Part shown: positions 16,795 to 26,060 of the stretch, piece after piece
Numbering within the stretch: the first letter of the stretch is position 1
Layout of the letters: each line of letters opens with the position of its first letter
NCBI GenBank assembly: GCA_031315915.1
Contig: JALDRK010000039.1
Location: 1-35,151 of the forward strand
DNA: 35,151 bases
Reading direction: 5' to 3'
DNA from: Nitrospirales bacterium
GTDB taxonomy: Bacteria; Nitrospirota; Nitrospiria; Nitrospirales; UBA8639
Made by a program: the position numbers and the translations under genes
The notes under the pieces: generated by a model
Told to the model about the DNA's origin: nothing
The model's input: the letters and a program-made list of their open reading frames with translations, nothing else
Databases searched by the model: none

Positions 16795-17475
16795 ATGAAA
16801 TCGTGCCCTGCCTGTTCGCAAGAGATTCCAGATGAAGCTAGGTTCTGTTTGCATTGCGGCCAAACCCTAGCTATTTCCGAATCTGAGCCTGAACCCATTC
16901 CACAGCAGGAAATTTCCCAGGCGCAGCTCTGGCAGACATTTGTGGGCCCAAATAAGTCTCTTCAATTTTCCATGAAGGAAGGATGGGGCTGGCGACCGGC
17001 ATTCAAATACTATCAGGAAAAATTTGCACAGATTGAAACGCCTGCCGGCCCGAGATTTGTCCTCAGTTGGAATTGGCCGGCGGCCTTGTTCGATTCCTTC
17101 TTATGGTTCTTATACCGGAAGATGTATCTGTTTGCTCTGCTCTATGCGGTCCTGCCCGCTGTGGCCATCTTTTTAACAGGCGATATGTCGGTGGGGCTTG
17201 TGTCGCGGATGCTGGCGGGGGGCAGCGCCAACTATTTGTATTACTGGCATGTAAGAGACAAAATACAGCGTATCATGTCTTTGCCGGCAATGGATGCTCA
17301 GGCTCGAATACAACTGATTCGAGAGGAAGGAGGAGTTCAACCCTATGTGCTGTGGTTAGGTGTGGCCCTACACCTCTTGATGATTGGGGTATTGATCTCG
17401 GCTATTCAACAAGGCCCTCCTGAGTTACCTGTGCCCACGGAAGAAGGGGCGCCCCTTCGACAAAAATTTTTATAA
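16795..17475 (+). CDS. Zinc-ribbon protein with DUF2628-type membrane domain
   Basis: A 226-residue protein. Residues 4-22 are a zinc ribbon (CPACSQEIPDEARFCLHCG). A linker follows, then a DUF2628-like region: FYRKMYLFALLYAVLPAVAI and the helix near YVLWLGVALHLLMIGVLISA give at least two membrane spans, and WPAALFDSFLWFLYRKMY is the typical entry motif of that family. The ribbon should face the cytoplasm. DUF2628 proteins have no established biochemical role. The ATG at 16795 begins the zinc ribbon directly, which supports this start although the ribosome-binding site is weak. Confidence 0.8.
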   Translation: MKSCPACSQEIPDEARFCLHCGQTLAISESEPEPIPQQEISQAQLWQTFVGPNKSLQFSMKEGWGWRPAFKYYQEKFAQIETPAGPRFVLSWNWPAALFDSFLWFLYRKMYLFALLYAVLPAVAIFLTGDMSVGLVSRMLAGGSANYLYYWHVRDKIQRIMSLPAMDAQARIQLIREEGGVQPYVLWLGVALHLLMIGVLISAIQQGPPELPVPTEEGAPLRQKFL

Positions 17476-17491
17476 ATGTCAGTGATGGAAG

Positions 17492-18358
17492 CTACCGGGA
17501 GGACGGAGCCGCCGGATTAAACGTGGCGGTTTGCCAGGTAAACCAGGATTGAAACCACTCGTAATCTGATTGAGACGCATTGAGTTTAGCCTCATTCTGT
17601 TCCCCTTTTTCCGTCAAAAGGGTGTAGGTCCGCGGCCAGTTTTTCGTCCACCAGGATTTGAGGGCTTCCGGCGTTGCGGGTTGTTCGTCTTGATGAAAAA
17701 TATGGGCCGCCTTGACGAGGTCCGCGATCACTTTCCAGGTTCGATCTTTTCCCAACCCCAGACTCCGGAAATGTTCCTTGAGCAAAAAGACAACCCACAG
17801 TTCGGCGCTGTGTTTTTTGTTATGCTTAAACGGTTGGGTCTGTCGTAGGGGAATAGGATCGAAATTTTTGATGATGGATGTATAGTCCGGCCCCCCGTAT
17901 CCTCCAACGACTTCCGCGATGCCTTCCAGCATATTGGCCAGTTCAACCTCCACTTGCGGTTGCGCCTCTGGTCGAGGAGCATCCAGGGGATTGGGCGTCG
18001 TCAGCATGTCGATCACGGGGCGTAATTCGCGCAATCGTTGGACGGCGGCTTTCAAAATCTGTTCAGATTCCAGCCAATAATCGGAATCGTGTTTTGCGGA
18101 TCGTTCCTTCCCGGTTGGTGGCAACACGGGGGGAATCCAGTGCCGAATGAGGGTAAACAGGATATAATCCAGGTCGGCCCCCTCCTGGGCGGCTCGATCC
18201 AGGGCTTTTTGAGCCCCCAGACCGTTTTGGAAGAGGATTTTTGCACGATCGGCCACACCATGATGCTGAGCCAAGGCAGTCCACCACTCGGCGAATTGAC
18301 TCCATTTGGTAGGATCGGTGGGCATTTCAGGCCATCGGGAAAGAGGAAATGGGGTCAT
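17492..18358 (-). CDS. Hypothetical soluble protein
   Basis: A 288-residue protein with no signal peptide, membrane segment or known motif. It looks mainly helical and rich in tryptophan (for example KWSQFAEWWTALAQHHG, SWWTKNWPRTYTLLTEKGE, YEWFQSWFTWQTATF). It is flanked by opposite-strand genes on both sides and divergent from gpmA, with an 89-nt gap. Codon use and GC look like the neighbouring genes, so it is likely a real lineage-specific gene. No function is offered. Confidence 0.7.
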   Translation of the reverse strand: MTPFPLSRWPEMPTDPTKWSQFAEWWTALAQHHGVADRAKILFQNGLGAQKALDRAAQEGADLDYILFTLIRHWIPPVLPPTGKERSAKHDSDYWLESEQILKAAVQRLRELRPVIDMLTTPNPLDAPRPEAQPQVEVELANMLEGIAEVVGGYGGPDYTSIIKNFDPIPLRQTQPFKHNKKHSAELWVVFLLKEHFRSLGLGKDRTWKVIADLVKAAHIFHQDEQPATPEALKSWWTKNWPRTYTLLTEKGEQNEAKLNASQSDYEWFQSWFTWQTATFNPAAPSSR

Positions 18359-18447
18359 GGTACGATTCGCCGGAGATCAAAGCAAGGGCAATCATGTGAA
18401 GAGCAACAGGAACCCGACCCATGGGGTAAAAGCAAGGGAGGAATGAC

Positions 18448-19053
18448 ATGTCGCAGTTGGTGTTGATTCGTCACGGAGAGTCTCAATGGAATTTAGAAAA
18501 TCGATTTACGGGATGGGTCGACGTATCCTTGTCACCCAAGGGCGAGCAGGAAGCTCGTGAAGCCGGGAAAAAGCTGGCCTCCTTTCGTTTCGATTGTGCT
18601 TTTACCTCCGTCTTGAAACGGGCAAAGGACACGTTACGTTTGGTATTGGAGGTCCTCGGGCAGACGAATCTGCCCATTCAGGAACATCAAGCGTTGAACG
18701 AGCGGATGTATGGGGATCTGCAAGGCCTGAATAAAACGGAAACCGTTCGGAAATTCGGCGAAGAGCAAGTGAAGATCTGGCGGCGAAGCTTTGATGTGCG
18801 GCCTCCGGGCGGGGAAAGCCTCAAGGATACTGCCGAACGGGTGGTGCCGTATTTCGAGAAACAGATCCGCCCGACATTACAAGGCAATAAAACCGTGCTG
18901 ATCGTCGCCCATGGCAACAGCCTTCGGGCATTGGTCATGCATTTGGAGAATTTATCCAAAGAGCAAGTGTTGGAATTGAATATTCCCACTGGAGCGCCCT
19001 TACTGTATGAATTGGATGCGGCAGGGGGCGCGAGCGCCCACCGCTATATATAA
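18448..19053 (+). CDS. gpmA: 2,3-bisphosphoglycerate-dependent phosphoglycerate mutase
   Basis: It interconverts 3- and 2-phosphoglycerate in glycolysis/gluconeogenesis through a phosphohistidine intermediate. The phospho-acceptor motif [10 protein letters not shown] is at residues 6-15, followed by [19 protein letters not shown]. The acid/base region contains [15 protein letters not shown], and the second catalytic histidine lies in [20 protein letters not shown]. At 201 residues it is shorter than the ~250-residue E. coli enzyme, as in many bacterial short forms. A strong ribosome-binding site (GGGAGGA) lies six bases before the ATG. It is a single gene, not obviously part of an operon. Confidence 0.95.
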   Translation: MSQLVLIRHGESQWNLENRFTGWVDVSLSPKGEQEAREAGKKLASFRFDCAFTSVLKRAKDTLRLVLEVLGQTNLPIQEHQALNERMYGDLQGLNKTETVRKFGEEQVKIWRRSFDVRPPGGESLKDTAERVVPYFEKQIRPTLQGNKTVLIVAHGNSLRALVMHLENLSKEQVLELNIPTGAPLLYELDAAGGASAHRYI

Positions 19054-19095
19054 ACCTAACCGGATGAAAGAGTTCTTCCAGCGGACCAGGCCATT

Positions 19096-19485
19096 GTGAT
19101 CGTTTTTCTTCTCTTCTTTATTGCGGGATTGTGGATGGCTGATGGCATCGCGTTGATTTTTTCCCCTGAGCGGGTCATTGCCACCCTTCGGCAATCTATT
19201 GGGGCATCCCCTGGATTTTTACGCTGGGGCGGCTTGGCTGCGCTCCTTGGAGCTTTCCTCTTAGTGGGCACATGGGAAATTGCCTACCAACCCTTGTGGC
19301 TGGTGGTCGGGTTCAGCATGATTGTGAAGGGCGTGTTTCTGTATGCCGGATCGGACCTCTGGCGACTTCGCATTGTGAAATGGTGTTTGGAGCGGGAGCC
19401 GGTTGATTATCGAATCTGGGGCCTGGGATTATGTACCCTGTCGGTTCTCCTGTTGGACGCACTCAATTGGGGACAAGATCCGTAA
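19096..19485 (+). CDS. Small multi-pass membrane protein
   Basis: A 129-residue protein with four hydrophobic stretches (IVFLLFFIAGLWMADGIAL, WGGLAALLGAFLLVGTWEIA, LWLVVGFSMIVKGVFLYAGS, WGLGLCTLSVLLLDALNW). The charged loop LWRLRIVKWCLEREPVDYR lies between the last two. The start is GTG with no strong ribosome-binding site. It follows gpmA by 42 nt in the same direction and may share its message. The family is not recognised and the function is unknown. Confidence 0.65.
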   Translation: MIVFLLFFIAGLWMADGIALIFSPERVIATLRQSIGASPGFLRWGGLAALLGAFLLVGTWEIAYQPLWLVVGFSMIVKGVFLYAGSDLWRLRIVKWCLEREPVDYRIWGLGLCTLSVLLLDALNWGQDP

Positions 19486-19558
19486 GACGCAAGAGACAAG
19501 CACAACACCACAACACGTGGATGAGCAGCACGTGTGAAGAAAGGTGCGAAGGTGCGGC

Positions 19559-19852
19559 ATGACCGATAGCGATCGTCAAAAAATCGAAGATATTTGGAAA
19601 GTCCATCAAACGGACGAGTGGCCGACCACTCTGGGCGGGGATGAAGGTCAACTCATGACCTTGGATACCGTCATCGGTGGATGCCTGACCTATTTCCTGG
19701 ATGAATACCAATTAGATGAACCCCGAGTCGAAATGCTCCGGGACTGTCTGGCCGAATTGGAACCCCTCTTTTCCGACCTGCCTGAAGACGCCTCAGAATA
19801 CTTCCGTCGCCTCCGCTACCTGGGCGTGACCGTCCTGCAAGAGTATTCCTGA
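19559..19852 (+). CDS. Small acidic hypothetical protein
   Basis: A ~97-residue acidic soluble protein beginning MTDSDRQKIEDIWKVHQTDE. It contains LMTLDTVIGGCLTYFLDE and a C-terminal helical part. ATG 19559 is preferred: AAGG lies seven bases before it. An in-frame GTG at 19544 would add five residues. It is coding-like and in the same direction as the upstream membrane protein. No known domain is recognised. Confidence 0.65.
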   Translation: MTDSDRQKIEDIWKVHQTDEWPTTLGGDEGQLMTLDTVIGGCLTYFLDEYQLDEPRVEMLRDCLAELEPLFSDLPEDASEYFRRLRYLGVTVLQEYS

Positions 19853-20287
19853 CCCTCGCATTTTTTTAAAAACGCTTTTCTTCAAATTATTGAATGTAGT
19901 CAAAGTCCTGCTCTGTTTTTCATTCCGCATTCTTCCTTCTAAATCCTTACCAACTTTCTATCTGAAATCACCTGTCAAAGCATTCAATTCGTCCAGTTGG
20001 TGAAAAACCCACCCAAGTTTTTCCTCCTGAATTTCAAACAATAGGAGAAGCGAATATCCCCTCCTAACGAGGAATATGCGCTCTCTTTTTCCCTCATCAT
20101 ACTTCCGCATCGCTCCGCTAATTCCTTTCCCTTCTTTGAGATAAGGGTAGGGATTGATCAAGCCCGGAAGTATTCGGTGAAGAGTGTAGGGAGAGGGGTC
20201 GTTGATGGAGAAAAAGCAACGTTAAAAATTCTAATGTTTCTGGGTCCATAAATTGGACTATATGACACTAGCGAAGGGAATGCCCGA
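19853..20287. other. Intergenic region before the PKD-repeat protein
   Basis: About 435 nt, more AT-rich than the flanking genes. A 67-codon minus-strand frame (19958-20161) has a coding-like look but no ribosome-binding site or recognisable family, so I leave it uncalled. A short palindrome GTCCA-TAAAT-TGGAC lies about 30 nt before the next gene and may be an operator. No RNA gene is seen. Confidence 0.4.
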
Positions 20288-23200
20288 ATGAGCGAAGACA
20301 TGAATTCCGTTCAAAAAATGAAGCGCTACTGGGGAACTGTGGGTTTAGGTTTTCTCTGGTGTATTGCCTTTCCCATTGGAGGAGCTATAGCCCAAGACTT
20401 CGTGGTATTGGGTCATGAAGGAGTATGGATTCGGCAGGGCAGTACGATCCTCAGTGGAGATATCGGAGCCAATCAGGGTAGCGAAGGCCCCTTTCTGAAT
20501 GGAGAACAAGAGGTAACCATCGGTCATGATGTCGTGGTTCAAAGCGGCGCGAGTCAAATCTTGGGGGATACGGTCCGTTTGAAGAGTGGGTCGCAGGTGC
20601 AGAATGTTTTCTTCAATACACTTTTAGGACCCGGACAGATTCACGGTACGATGACGACGCCAATTACCCTTCCGTTAGTTTCTCAAATGCCACCCGTTCC
20701 ATCGGTTCATCCGGGATCTCAGGATATCGATGTTCCTGCCCAAGGTGGACTCGTGCTTCAGGCTGGGCACTATGGTCGGCTTAAAATTCGTTCAGGTGGC
20801 ATCCTGACTCTCTCCGGCGGCCTATATCATTTTAAGGAATGGGATATTCGTGAAGCCGCTCAAGTGCTCGCCTCCGCGCCCGTGGAAATTCGGGTGAATG
20901 GTCAGATCGACACGAATCGGCACTCGGTTATCGGTCCTGCCCCTAGTGCAGGGACTCTGACTGCCGCCGATGTCATTATTATTGGTACTGGCATTAATGG
21001 AACAACAGGCGGCATTGATGATACGCCGGAAGCGGTGAAGTTTGGGGAAGGGAGTACGATACGCGCCAATGTCTATGCTCCCCATGGCCTGTTACGAGTT
21101 AAAGCGGACAGCCGTGCCACAGGGGCGTTTATAGGGAAATGGGTGCGCATGGGAAATCACTCCACAATCGTTTTGGAAGGTGGATTCGGGTTGGGGCAGG
21201 GCGGCAATGCTTCACCTGTTGCTCAAGCCGGGGCGGATCAGACGGTTGCTGTGGGGACGATTGTGCAGCTTGACGGGACGGACTCTACGGATATCAATGG
21301 AGATCTGCTGACCTATCATTGGATGTTGCTCTCTCGACCGCCGGGGAGTACGACTAATCTGTCTGAGACAACCGCGGTTATGCCCATATTGGCTATCGAT
21401 GCGCCTGGTAGCTATACCGTTCAACTGATTGTCAATGATGGAACGGTAGATAGCGCACCCGATACCGTGACCATCACCACGATCAATTCGCCTCCCGTGG
21501 CTCAAGCCGGACCCGATCAAACGGTCTTGGTCACACAGTCAGTTATTTTAGATGGAAACGGCTCGCATGATGTAGATGGGGACTCGCTCAGTTTCAATTG
21601 GTCCTTCGTGAATATACCCGGCGGAAGTACCGCAGTCCTTTCCCAGCCAACTTCTCCTTCACCAAGTTTTCAGGTAGATAAACCGGGAACCTATCAGGTT
21701 CAGCTGATTGTGAACGATGGACGTGAGGACAGTGCACCGTCCACCGTTCTTATTAACACCCAAAATTCCAAGCCGGTAGCTCATCCAGGTCCGGATCAAA
21801 CGGTACCGGTCGGTGCGGCAGTCATTCTTGATGGCAGCAATTCCCTGGATGTCGATCACGATTCATTGACATTTCATTGGGCACTTATCGCGATGCCAAC
21901 CGGAAGCGTTGCCATCCTGTCGGGAACATCCACGGTTCAGCCGACTTTTATTGCGGATTTGCCCGGGATCTACGTGGCTCAGCTCATCGTCAATGATGGG
22001 ATGGAAGATAGTGATCCGTCCACAGTCACCATCATGACCGGAAACGCTCCTCCGGTGGCAGATGCCGGACAGGATCAAAGTGTGCCGGTTCATTCCCTGG
22101 TTTCGCTCAATGGAAGTGGGTCGCACGATCCAGACGGGAATGCCCTGACTTTTCAATGGAGTTTGGACAGTCGCCCTTTGGGAAGTAGCGCCACCATCTT
22201 AAATCCCACCTTTGCTCGACCGACTCTTGTTCCTGATGTGCCAGGAACGTATGTGACCGCCCTGATGGTTTCCGATGGCTTCGCTTCCAGTACTCCCGAT
22301 GCTGTCGTCATCACAGCCCAGGCTTCGGCACCGTTGGCATTGCCCTCTTTGGTTATTACCAGCCCGGCAGCAGGAAGTGTGGTGGGAGCGAGCCCGATTA
22401 CCGTTACCGGCTTCGTGGGTGACCCAACGGGCACGGTAGAGGTTAATGGCATTCCGGCTACCGTCACGGATGGAGTGTTCCTTGCGGATGGCATACCGTT
22501 ACAAGAAGGCCCCAATACCCTTGTCGTGACCGCGGTGGATGGAGTCGGTCATATCAACACGGTGAATCTCACCGTCATTCGTTCCGCAACTCCAACCTAT
22601 CTCACGCCAATTTGGGGTCCGGTAGAATGGGTCAAGCAAGCGAACGGAGAGGAACTTTTCAAAGCGAATTTTTCAAATTGCGAGCCTGCCGCTCAATACC
22701 AACTTGTCGTAATCAATGGTCTGGCAGGCGGAGCCAATCGCGTGATCCAAGGTGTCGTCCTGCTGAATGGGATGGAAGTGATCAGGGCACAAGATTTCAC
22801 TGCAGCTCATAACCAGATTGTTCAGCCGATCCTGGTTCAAGCACGGAATGATCTTGAGTTTCGGCTCTCAGGTCCGATCGGCTCTCAGGTCCAAGCTTAT
22901 ATTGCCTGTACTGCCAATTGTTTAGGTGTGACCATTGACGCTCCGTTGGCCAATGGTACCATCAATCAATCAACAATGATGGTAAAAGGGACCGTCATGA
23001 CCAGCGGCTCAAGCCCAGTTGGGGTGATCGTCAATCAACAGGCGGGCAAGGTGTTCGGAACTGCCTATGCTGTCGATCAGGTGCCCGTCCGGGAGGGAAC
23101 GGGAACGCTTGGACCTACCACCGTTGTCGTGGAAGCCACTAATGTCTGTGGGCAGCGGGCGTCTTCCACCATTCAAGTCCACACCACGGAAATTCCAAGC

Positions 23201-23779
23201 AACCAGGTTCAACTGCGAGTGTCACCGGATCGGAATGTGGCGCCTAGTCTGGTCAGGCTGCGACTTGATGCTGACCTTGAGCAACCGATAACCCAGATTC
23301 AATGGGATTACCAAGGCGATGGCACCATCGATGCTCAGGGACCGAATCTTCTCGAGCAAACGTTCAACTTTACCCAGCCTGGGCTCTACTTCCCGAAAGT
23401 CGTTGTGACCGATGAAGATAGCAACACGTTCGAAGCTTCCTCGGTTGTGTTAGTCGAAGATCCTGTTGCGATGGAAGTCCGGCTCAATGCCGAATGGTCA
23501 GGCATGATGGACGTGTTGGCGCAGGGGAAGATCGAACAGGCGTTGGAATTTATCGTCAAGAGTAAACGAGAGATTATGCGCCATGATTGGAATGTTCTGA
23601 AAAATCATTTGCCTGAATTGGCATCCATCTTTTCGGTTCCCTTTGCACCTGACCGATGGGCAGGGTCGACGGTGGTGGCCCAAGGAGCGGCTCCTTTGAC
23701 CCTCGGCACAGTTCAATTTCCACTAGAAGTAGAATTCATCCTTGATGAGGACGGCCAATGGCGAATCCGGAATTATTAG
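20288..23779 (+). CDS. Secreted protein with four PKD-like repeats
   Basis: A 1163-residue exported protein. The signal peptide (about 11-35, cleavage after AIA) is followed by a Gly-rich beta region (~37-300) resembling parallel beta-helix or bactofilin-like repeats. Four PKD/REJ-type Ig-like repeats of ~93 residues follow (about 309-398, 402-491, 495-585, 588-677), each with VAxAGxDQTV, LDGxxSxDxDGD, W and YxxQLIVNDG. Next are an Ig-like bacterial domain starting PSLVITSPAAGSVV, a further Ig-like region, a PKD-like unit (QIQWDYQGDGTIDAQGPNLL) and a C-terminal DUF4878-like domain (MMDVLAQGKIEQALEFIVKS). No LPXTG, lipobox or obvious anchor is present. A surface adhesion or cell-envelope role is inferred. 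AGGGA lies about nine bases before the ATG. Confidence 0.85.
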   Translation: MSEDMNSVQKMKRYWGTVGLGFLWCIAFPIGGAIAQDFVVLGHEGVWIRQGSTILSGDIGANQGSEGPFLNGEQEVTIGHDVVVQSGASQILGDTVRLKSGSQVQNVFFNTLLGPGQIHGTMTTPITLPLVSQMPPVPSVHPGSQDIDVPAQGGLVLQAGHYGRLKIRSGGILTLSGGLYHFKEWDIREAAQVLASAPVEIRVNGQIDTNRHSVIGPAPSAGTLTAADVIIIGTGINGTTGGIDDTPEAVKFGEGSTIRANVYAPHGLLRVKADSRATGAFIGKWVRMGNHSTIVLEGGFGLGQGGNASPVAQAGADQTVAVGTIVQLDGTDSTDINGDLLTYHWMLLSRPPGSTTNLSETTAVMPILAIDAPGSYTVQLIVNDGTVDSAPDTVTITTINSPPVAQAGPDQTVLVTQSVILDGNGSHDVDGDSLSFNWSFVNIPGGSTAVLSQPTSPSPSFQVDKPGTYQVQLIVNDGREDSAPSTVLINTQNSKPVAHPGPDQTVPVGAAVILDGSNSLDVDHDSLTFHWALIAMPTGSVAILSGTSTVQPTFIADLPGIYVAQLIVNDGMEDSDPSTVTIMTGNAPPVADAGQDQSVPVHSLVSLNGSGSHDPDGNALTFQWSLDSRPLGSSATILNPTFARPTLVPDVPGTYVTALMVSDGFASSTPDAVVITAQASAPLALPSLVITSPAAGSVVGASPITVTGFVGDPTGTVEVNGIPATVTDGVFLADGIPLQEGPNTLVVTAVDGVGHINTVNLTVIRSATPTYLTPIWGPVEWVKQANGEELFKANFSNCEPAAQYQLVVINGLAGGANRVIQGVVLLNGMEVIRAQDFTAAHNQIVQPILVQARNDLEFRLSGPIGSQVQAYIACTANCLGVTIDAPLANGTINQSTMMVKGTVMTSGSSPVGVIVNQQAGKVFGTAYAVDQVPVREGTGTLGPTTVVVEATNVCGQRASSTIQVHTTEIPSNQVQLRVSPDRNVAPSLVRLRLDADLEQPITQIQWDYQGDGTIDAQGPNLLEQTFNFTQPGLYFPKVVVTDEDSNTFEASSVVLVEDPVAMEVRLNAEWSGMMDVLAQGKIEQALEFIVKSKREIMRHDWNVLKNHLPELASIFSVPFAPDRWAGSTVVAQGAAPLTLGTVQFPLEVEFILDEDGQWRIRNY

Positions 23780-23829
23780 GAAACGGGTAAAGGTTCTTAA
23801 GTAAATCGCAAGAAAAGGATTGGGGAAAA

Positions 23830-24150
23830 ATGGCAAAAAATTGGCCAAGGTATAAATGGCGGGTAATTCTTTCCTCCTTTGGATTTCTTTTTCATCTTTG
23901 TACCGTAGTACTGGTATTGGTTCTCAGCGGTGGAATTGGAGAGGGGCAGGCAGGGGTTGTTTTCTTCATTGACCTTCCCTTGTCGCTCATTGTCCTTGGA
24001 GTTCCTCAAGTGGGAAAAATGCTTTCTGGACCTTTCTCTTACATTTTATTCTTTTCCTTTTTTGGTACCGCTATGTATGCGGTAGGGGGTTGGGTTGTTG
24101 GATATTTCATTGATCTTAAGAGAATCTCAGTTAAGGGTGAAAATCAATAG
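23830..24150 (+). CDS. Small membrane protein
   Basis: A 106-residue protein with three hydrophobic stretches (VILSSFGFLFHLCTVVLVLV, VVFFIDLPLSLIVLGVPQVG, YILFFSFFGTAMYAVGGWVV) and a basic C-terminal tail. It follows the PKD protein by 50 nt on the same strand and precedes the phospholipase C-like gene. It is more AT-rich than the PKD gene. The family is not recognised. Confidence 0.6.
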   Translation: MAKNWPRYKWRVILSSFGFLFHLCTVVLVLVLSGGIGEGQAGVVFFIDLPLSLIVLGVPQVGKMLSGPFSYILFFSFFGTAMYAVGGWVVGYFIDLKRISVKGENQ

Positions 24151-24248
24151 GACCTGAATTTAATAGGAAATATGATTTGAGTTTTCCGTAATTTTGAAAT
24201 ATTTGAATGACTAGCATGATGAGGCCAAAAATAAAAAGGAGTAGAACC

Positions 24249-25805
24249 ATGAGGGGTCTGAGGTTTTTTGCTAATCGAAATTTAGGATCGTTCAAAAGGT
24301 CATGGTTTTTCGTTGATATTTTAAAATGTTCTTTCTCCTTTTTAAAAAAGGGCATGAATGTATATTTTTCACTTTTTGTTCTAGGATTGGGCACAAATCT
24401 TATTTCTTGTGAACCTCTGGAAGCCTTTGAGGTGAATACTCACCGACAACTAACGGAGAAGGCAAATGAAGTAATAGGCCCCTCTCTCGATGCATACCTT
24501 ATTGATAACTTAGGGGTTGAAGGTGGTTTAAATGCGTCGTTTAATGGAATGACTGCTAGGCAATGGATGGTAGAGGGGAGTGAAACTGAGGATGAGAGTC
24601 TTAGGCCAGCACGACATTTTCATGATCCTATTTCGAATAGTGGATTGGGGGGATTTTCCTCAGCTATTGATTGGAGTCTTCGACCAGTGGGAGATCAATT
24701 TCCTGGTGGTCCATGGTCTTGGAATGATGCTCGAGAGTATTACTTTAGAGCCCTTACCTCCCCAACAAAAGCAGAGCGAGACGAAAATTGGGGGAAAACA
24801 TTCCGGGCATTAGGGCAAGTAATGCATCTTCTTCAAGATATGGCTAGCCCCGCTCACGTGCGTAATGATCCCCATCTTTCCTTTTTCGGATTCGGAGATG
24901 ATGATGGTATTCACGATTACATGGAAAAACAAAGTGTGAGCTCTTATTTGGGAGGTGGTGCTATTGGACCTGATCCGTCCATACTTCAACAAGTTGGAGC
25001 CACACATTCAGAGAAACCTGTTTCTAATCTCTTTGATCACAACATAAACACGACGGGACTTAATCCGGAAGCCACCTTGGGAGGGCAATCGGGCTTGGCT
25101 GAATATACTAACGCGAACTTTTTCAGTGATGATACGGTGGCTGGTCAAAATAAATTCACCCCTCCTCATCCAAGTGTAGCGGAACTTGTGCCGGCAACGA
25201 CCATTCCGTTCGGTCTTCAATATGTTACCTTGTCCAGACTGGGCTCTCCGTCCGAGCTCAAAGCCCGTGTTGCGAAATATACGGGCAACCAATCTTTCTC
25301 CAAATTTCGACTTACCAATTTAGAATTGGATTTGCTCAATCAACTCCGGCTTGATGACCTAGTATATGAGGCCCAAGCCATCAACCTCATCCCACGGGCA
25401 GTGGGTTATTCCGCTGCGGTCTTGGACTATTTTTTCCGAGGGGATGTGGAGACGACGGCGGTCTTCCATGTCGTCAGTCATTTTGTTGCCTTACTTCCAG
25501 GAGGAGGGGTGGTGTGTGACGAAACGCCGGTATTTGAGTGGGGTCATTTAGAGTTCGGGTTTGATGTGCCTGCCTCGCTGGGCTATGACGGGATGACGGC
25601 CGTTTACTACGACGATAAAAATAAAAACCGGATCAAAATCCCTGAAGAAAGCTTTGGGGTGATCCCACTTAATCAAATTCCAGCGAACCAGCCGGTACCC
25701 TGGTATGTCGTCCTGGATGGCCCGATGGGGCCGGGTGCCAAGGAAGAACGAGCTATTGTGGCCAAAAAACATGAAGCGGAATGGGTCTTTTCCTGCGACC
25801 ATTAG
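24249..25805 (+). CDS. Exported zinc-dependent phospholipase C-like protein (S1/P1 superfamily)
   Basis: A ~518-residue protein. A long basic N-terminus leads into a hydrophobic signal segment (MNVYFSLFVLGLGTNLIS). The mature part begins EAFEVNTHRQLTEKA, placing a histidine where the phospholipase C/S1-P1 nuclease fold needs one. Further likely zinc ligands lie in RPARHFHDP, ALGQVMHLLQDMASPAHVRN and HDYMEKQSVSS. This His/Asp set matches bacterial zinc phospholipase C, so phospholipid hydrolysis outside the cytoplasm is the best guess. The C-terminal ~130 residues form a separate domain of unknown function. Start 24249 is chosen because a perfect AAGGAG lies seven bases before it. An upstream ATG at 24207 lacks such a site, and the ATG at 24354 would give a conventional signal peptide. 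Confidence 0.75.
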   Translation: MRGLRFFANRNLGSFKRSWFFVDILKCSFSFLKKGMNVYFSLFVLGLGTNLISCEPLEAFEVNTHRQLTEKANEVIGPSLDAYLIDNLGVEGGLNASFNGMTARQWMVEGSETEDESLRPARHFHDPISNSGLGGFSSAIDWSLRPVGDQFPGGPWSWNDAREYYFRALTSPTKAERDENWGKTFRALGQVMHLLQDMASPAHVRNDPHLSFFGFGDDDGIHDYMEKQSVSSYLGGGAIGPDPSILQQVGATHSEKPVSNLFDHNINTTGLNPEATLGGQSGLAEYTNANFFSDDTVAGQNKFTPPHPSVAELVPATTIPFGLQYVTLSRLGSPSELKARVAKYTGNQSFSKFRLTNLELDLLNQLRLDDLVYEAQAINLIPRAVGYSAAVLDYFFRGDVETTAVFHVVSHFVALLPGGGVVCDETPVFEWGHLEFGFDVPASLGYDGMTAVYYDDKNKNRIKIPEESFGVIPLNQIPANQPVPWYVVLDGPMGPGAKEERAIVAKKHEAEWVFSCDH

Positions 25806-25981
25806 ACATGGGAATTTGGCCGGAGCCAGATTAAGGGTTCCCGTCAACCTAAATCCATGCTCAACAAAAGGACTATATGAAGGAAGACCGCCGTTCAAAT
25901 CATTAATAGTGATCATTCCTCTCCTTATTTGACATTAACCCTTAATCTTTTCCCACCTCTCGCTAATTGAGCGACCATTGG

Positions 25982-26011
25982 TTTGACGCTGGAAAAAATG
26001 CTGTGCTACCG
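25982..26011 (+). promoter_or_regulatory. Putative promoter for the Mrp/PCP_red gene pair
   Basis: TTGACG (25982-25987) and TACCGT (26006-26011) are 18 nt apart. The implied transcript start near 26018 would exclude the ATG at 25998 and supports translation from ATG 26061. The -10 match is weak outside its most conserved positions. Confidence 0.35.
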
Positions 26012-26060
26012 TGTTTCCTGGTTTCTACCTATTGATACTTTTGACAGTAAGGCGAAGACG

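Noticed and set aside
19958..20161. A 67-codon minus-strand frame in the gap before the PKD gene
   Set aside because: The composition is mildly coding-like but there is no ribosome-binding site or family; left uncalled.
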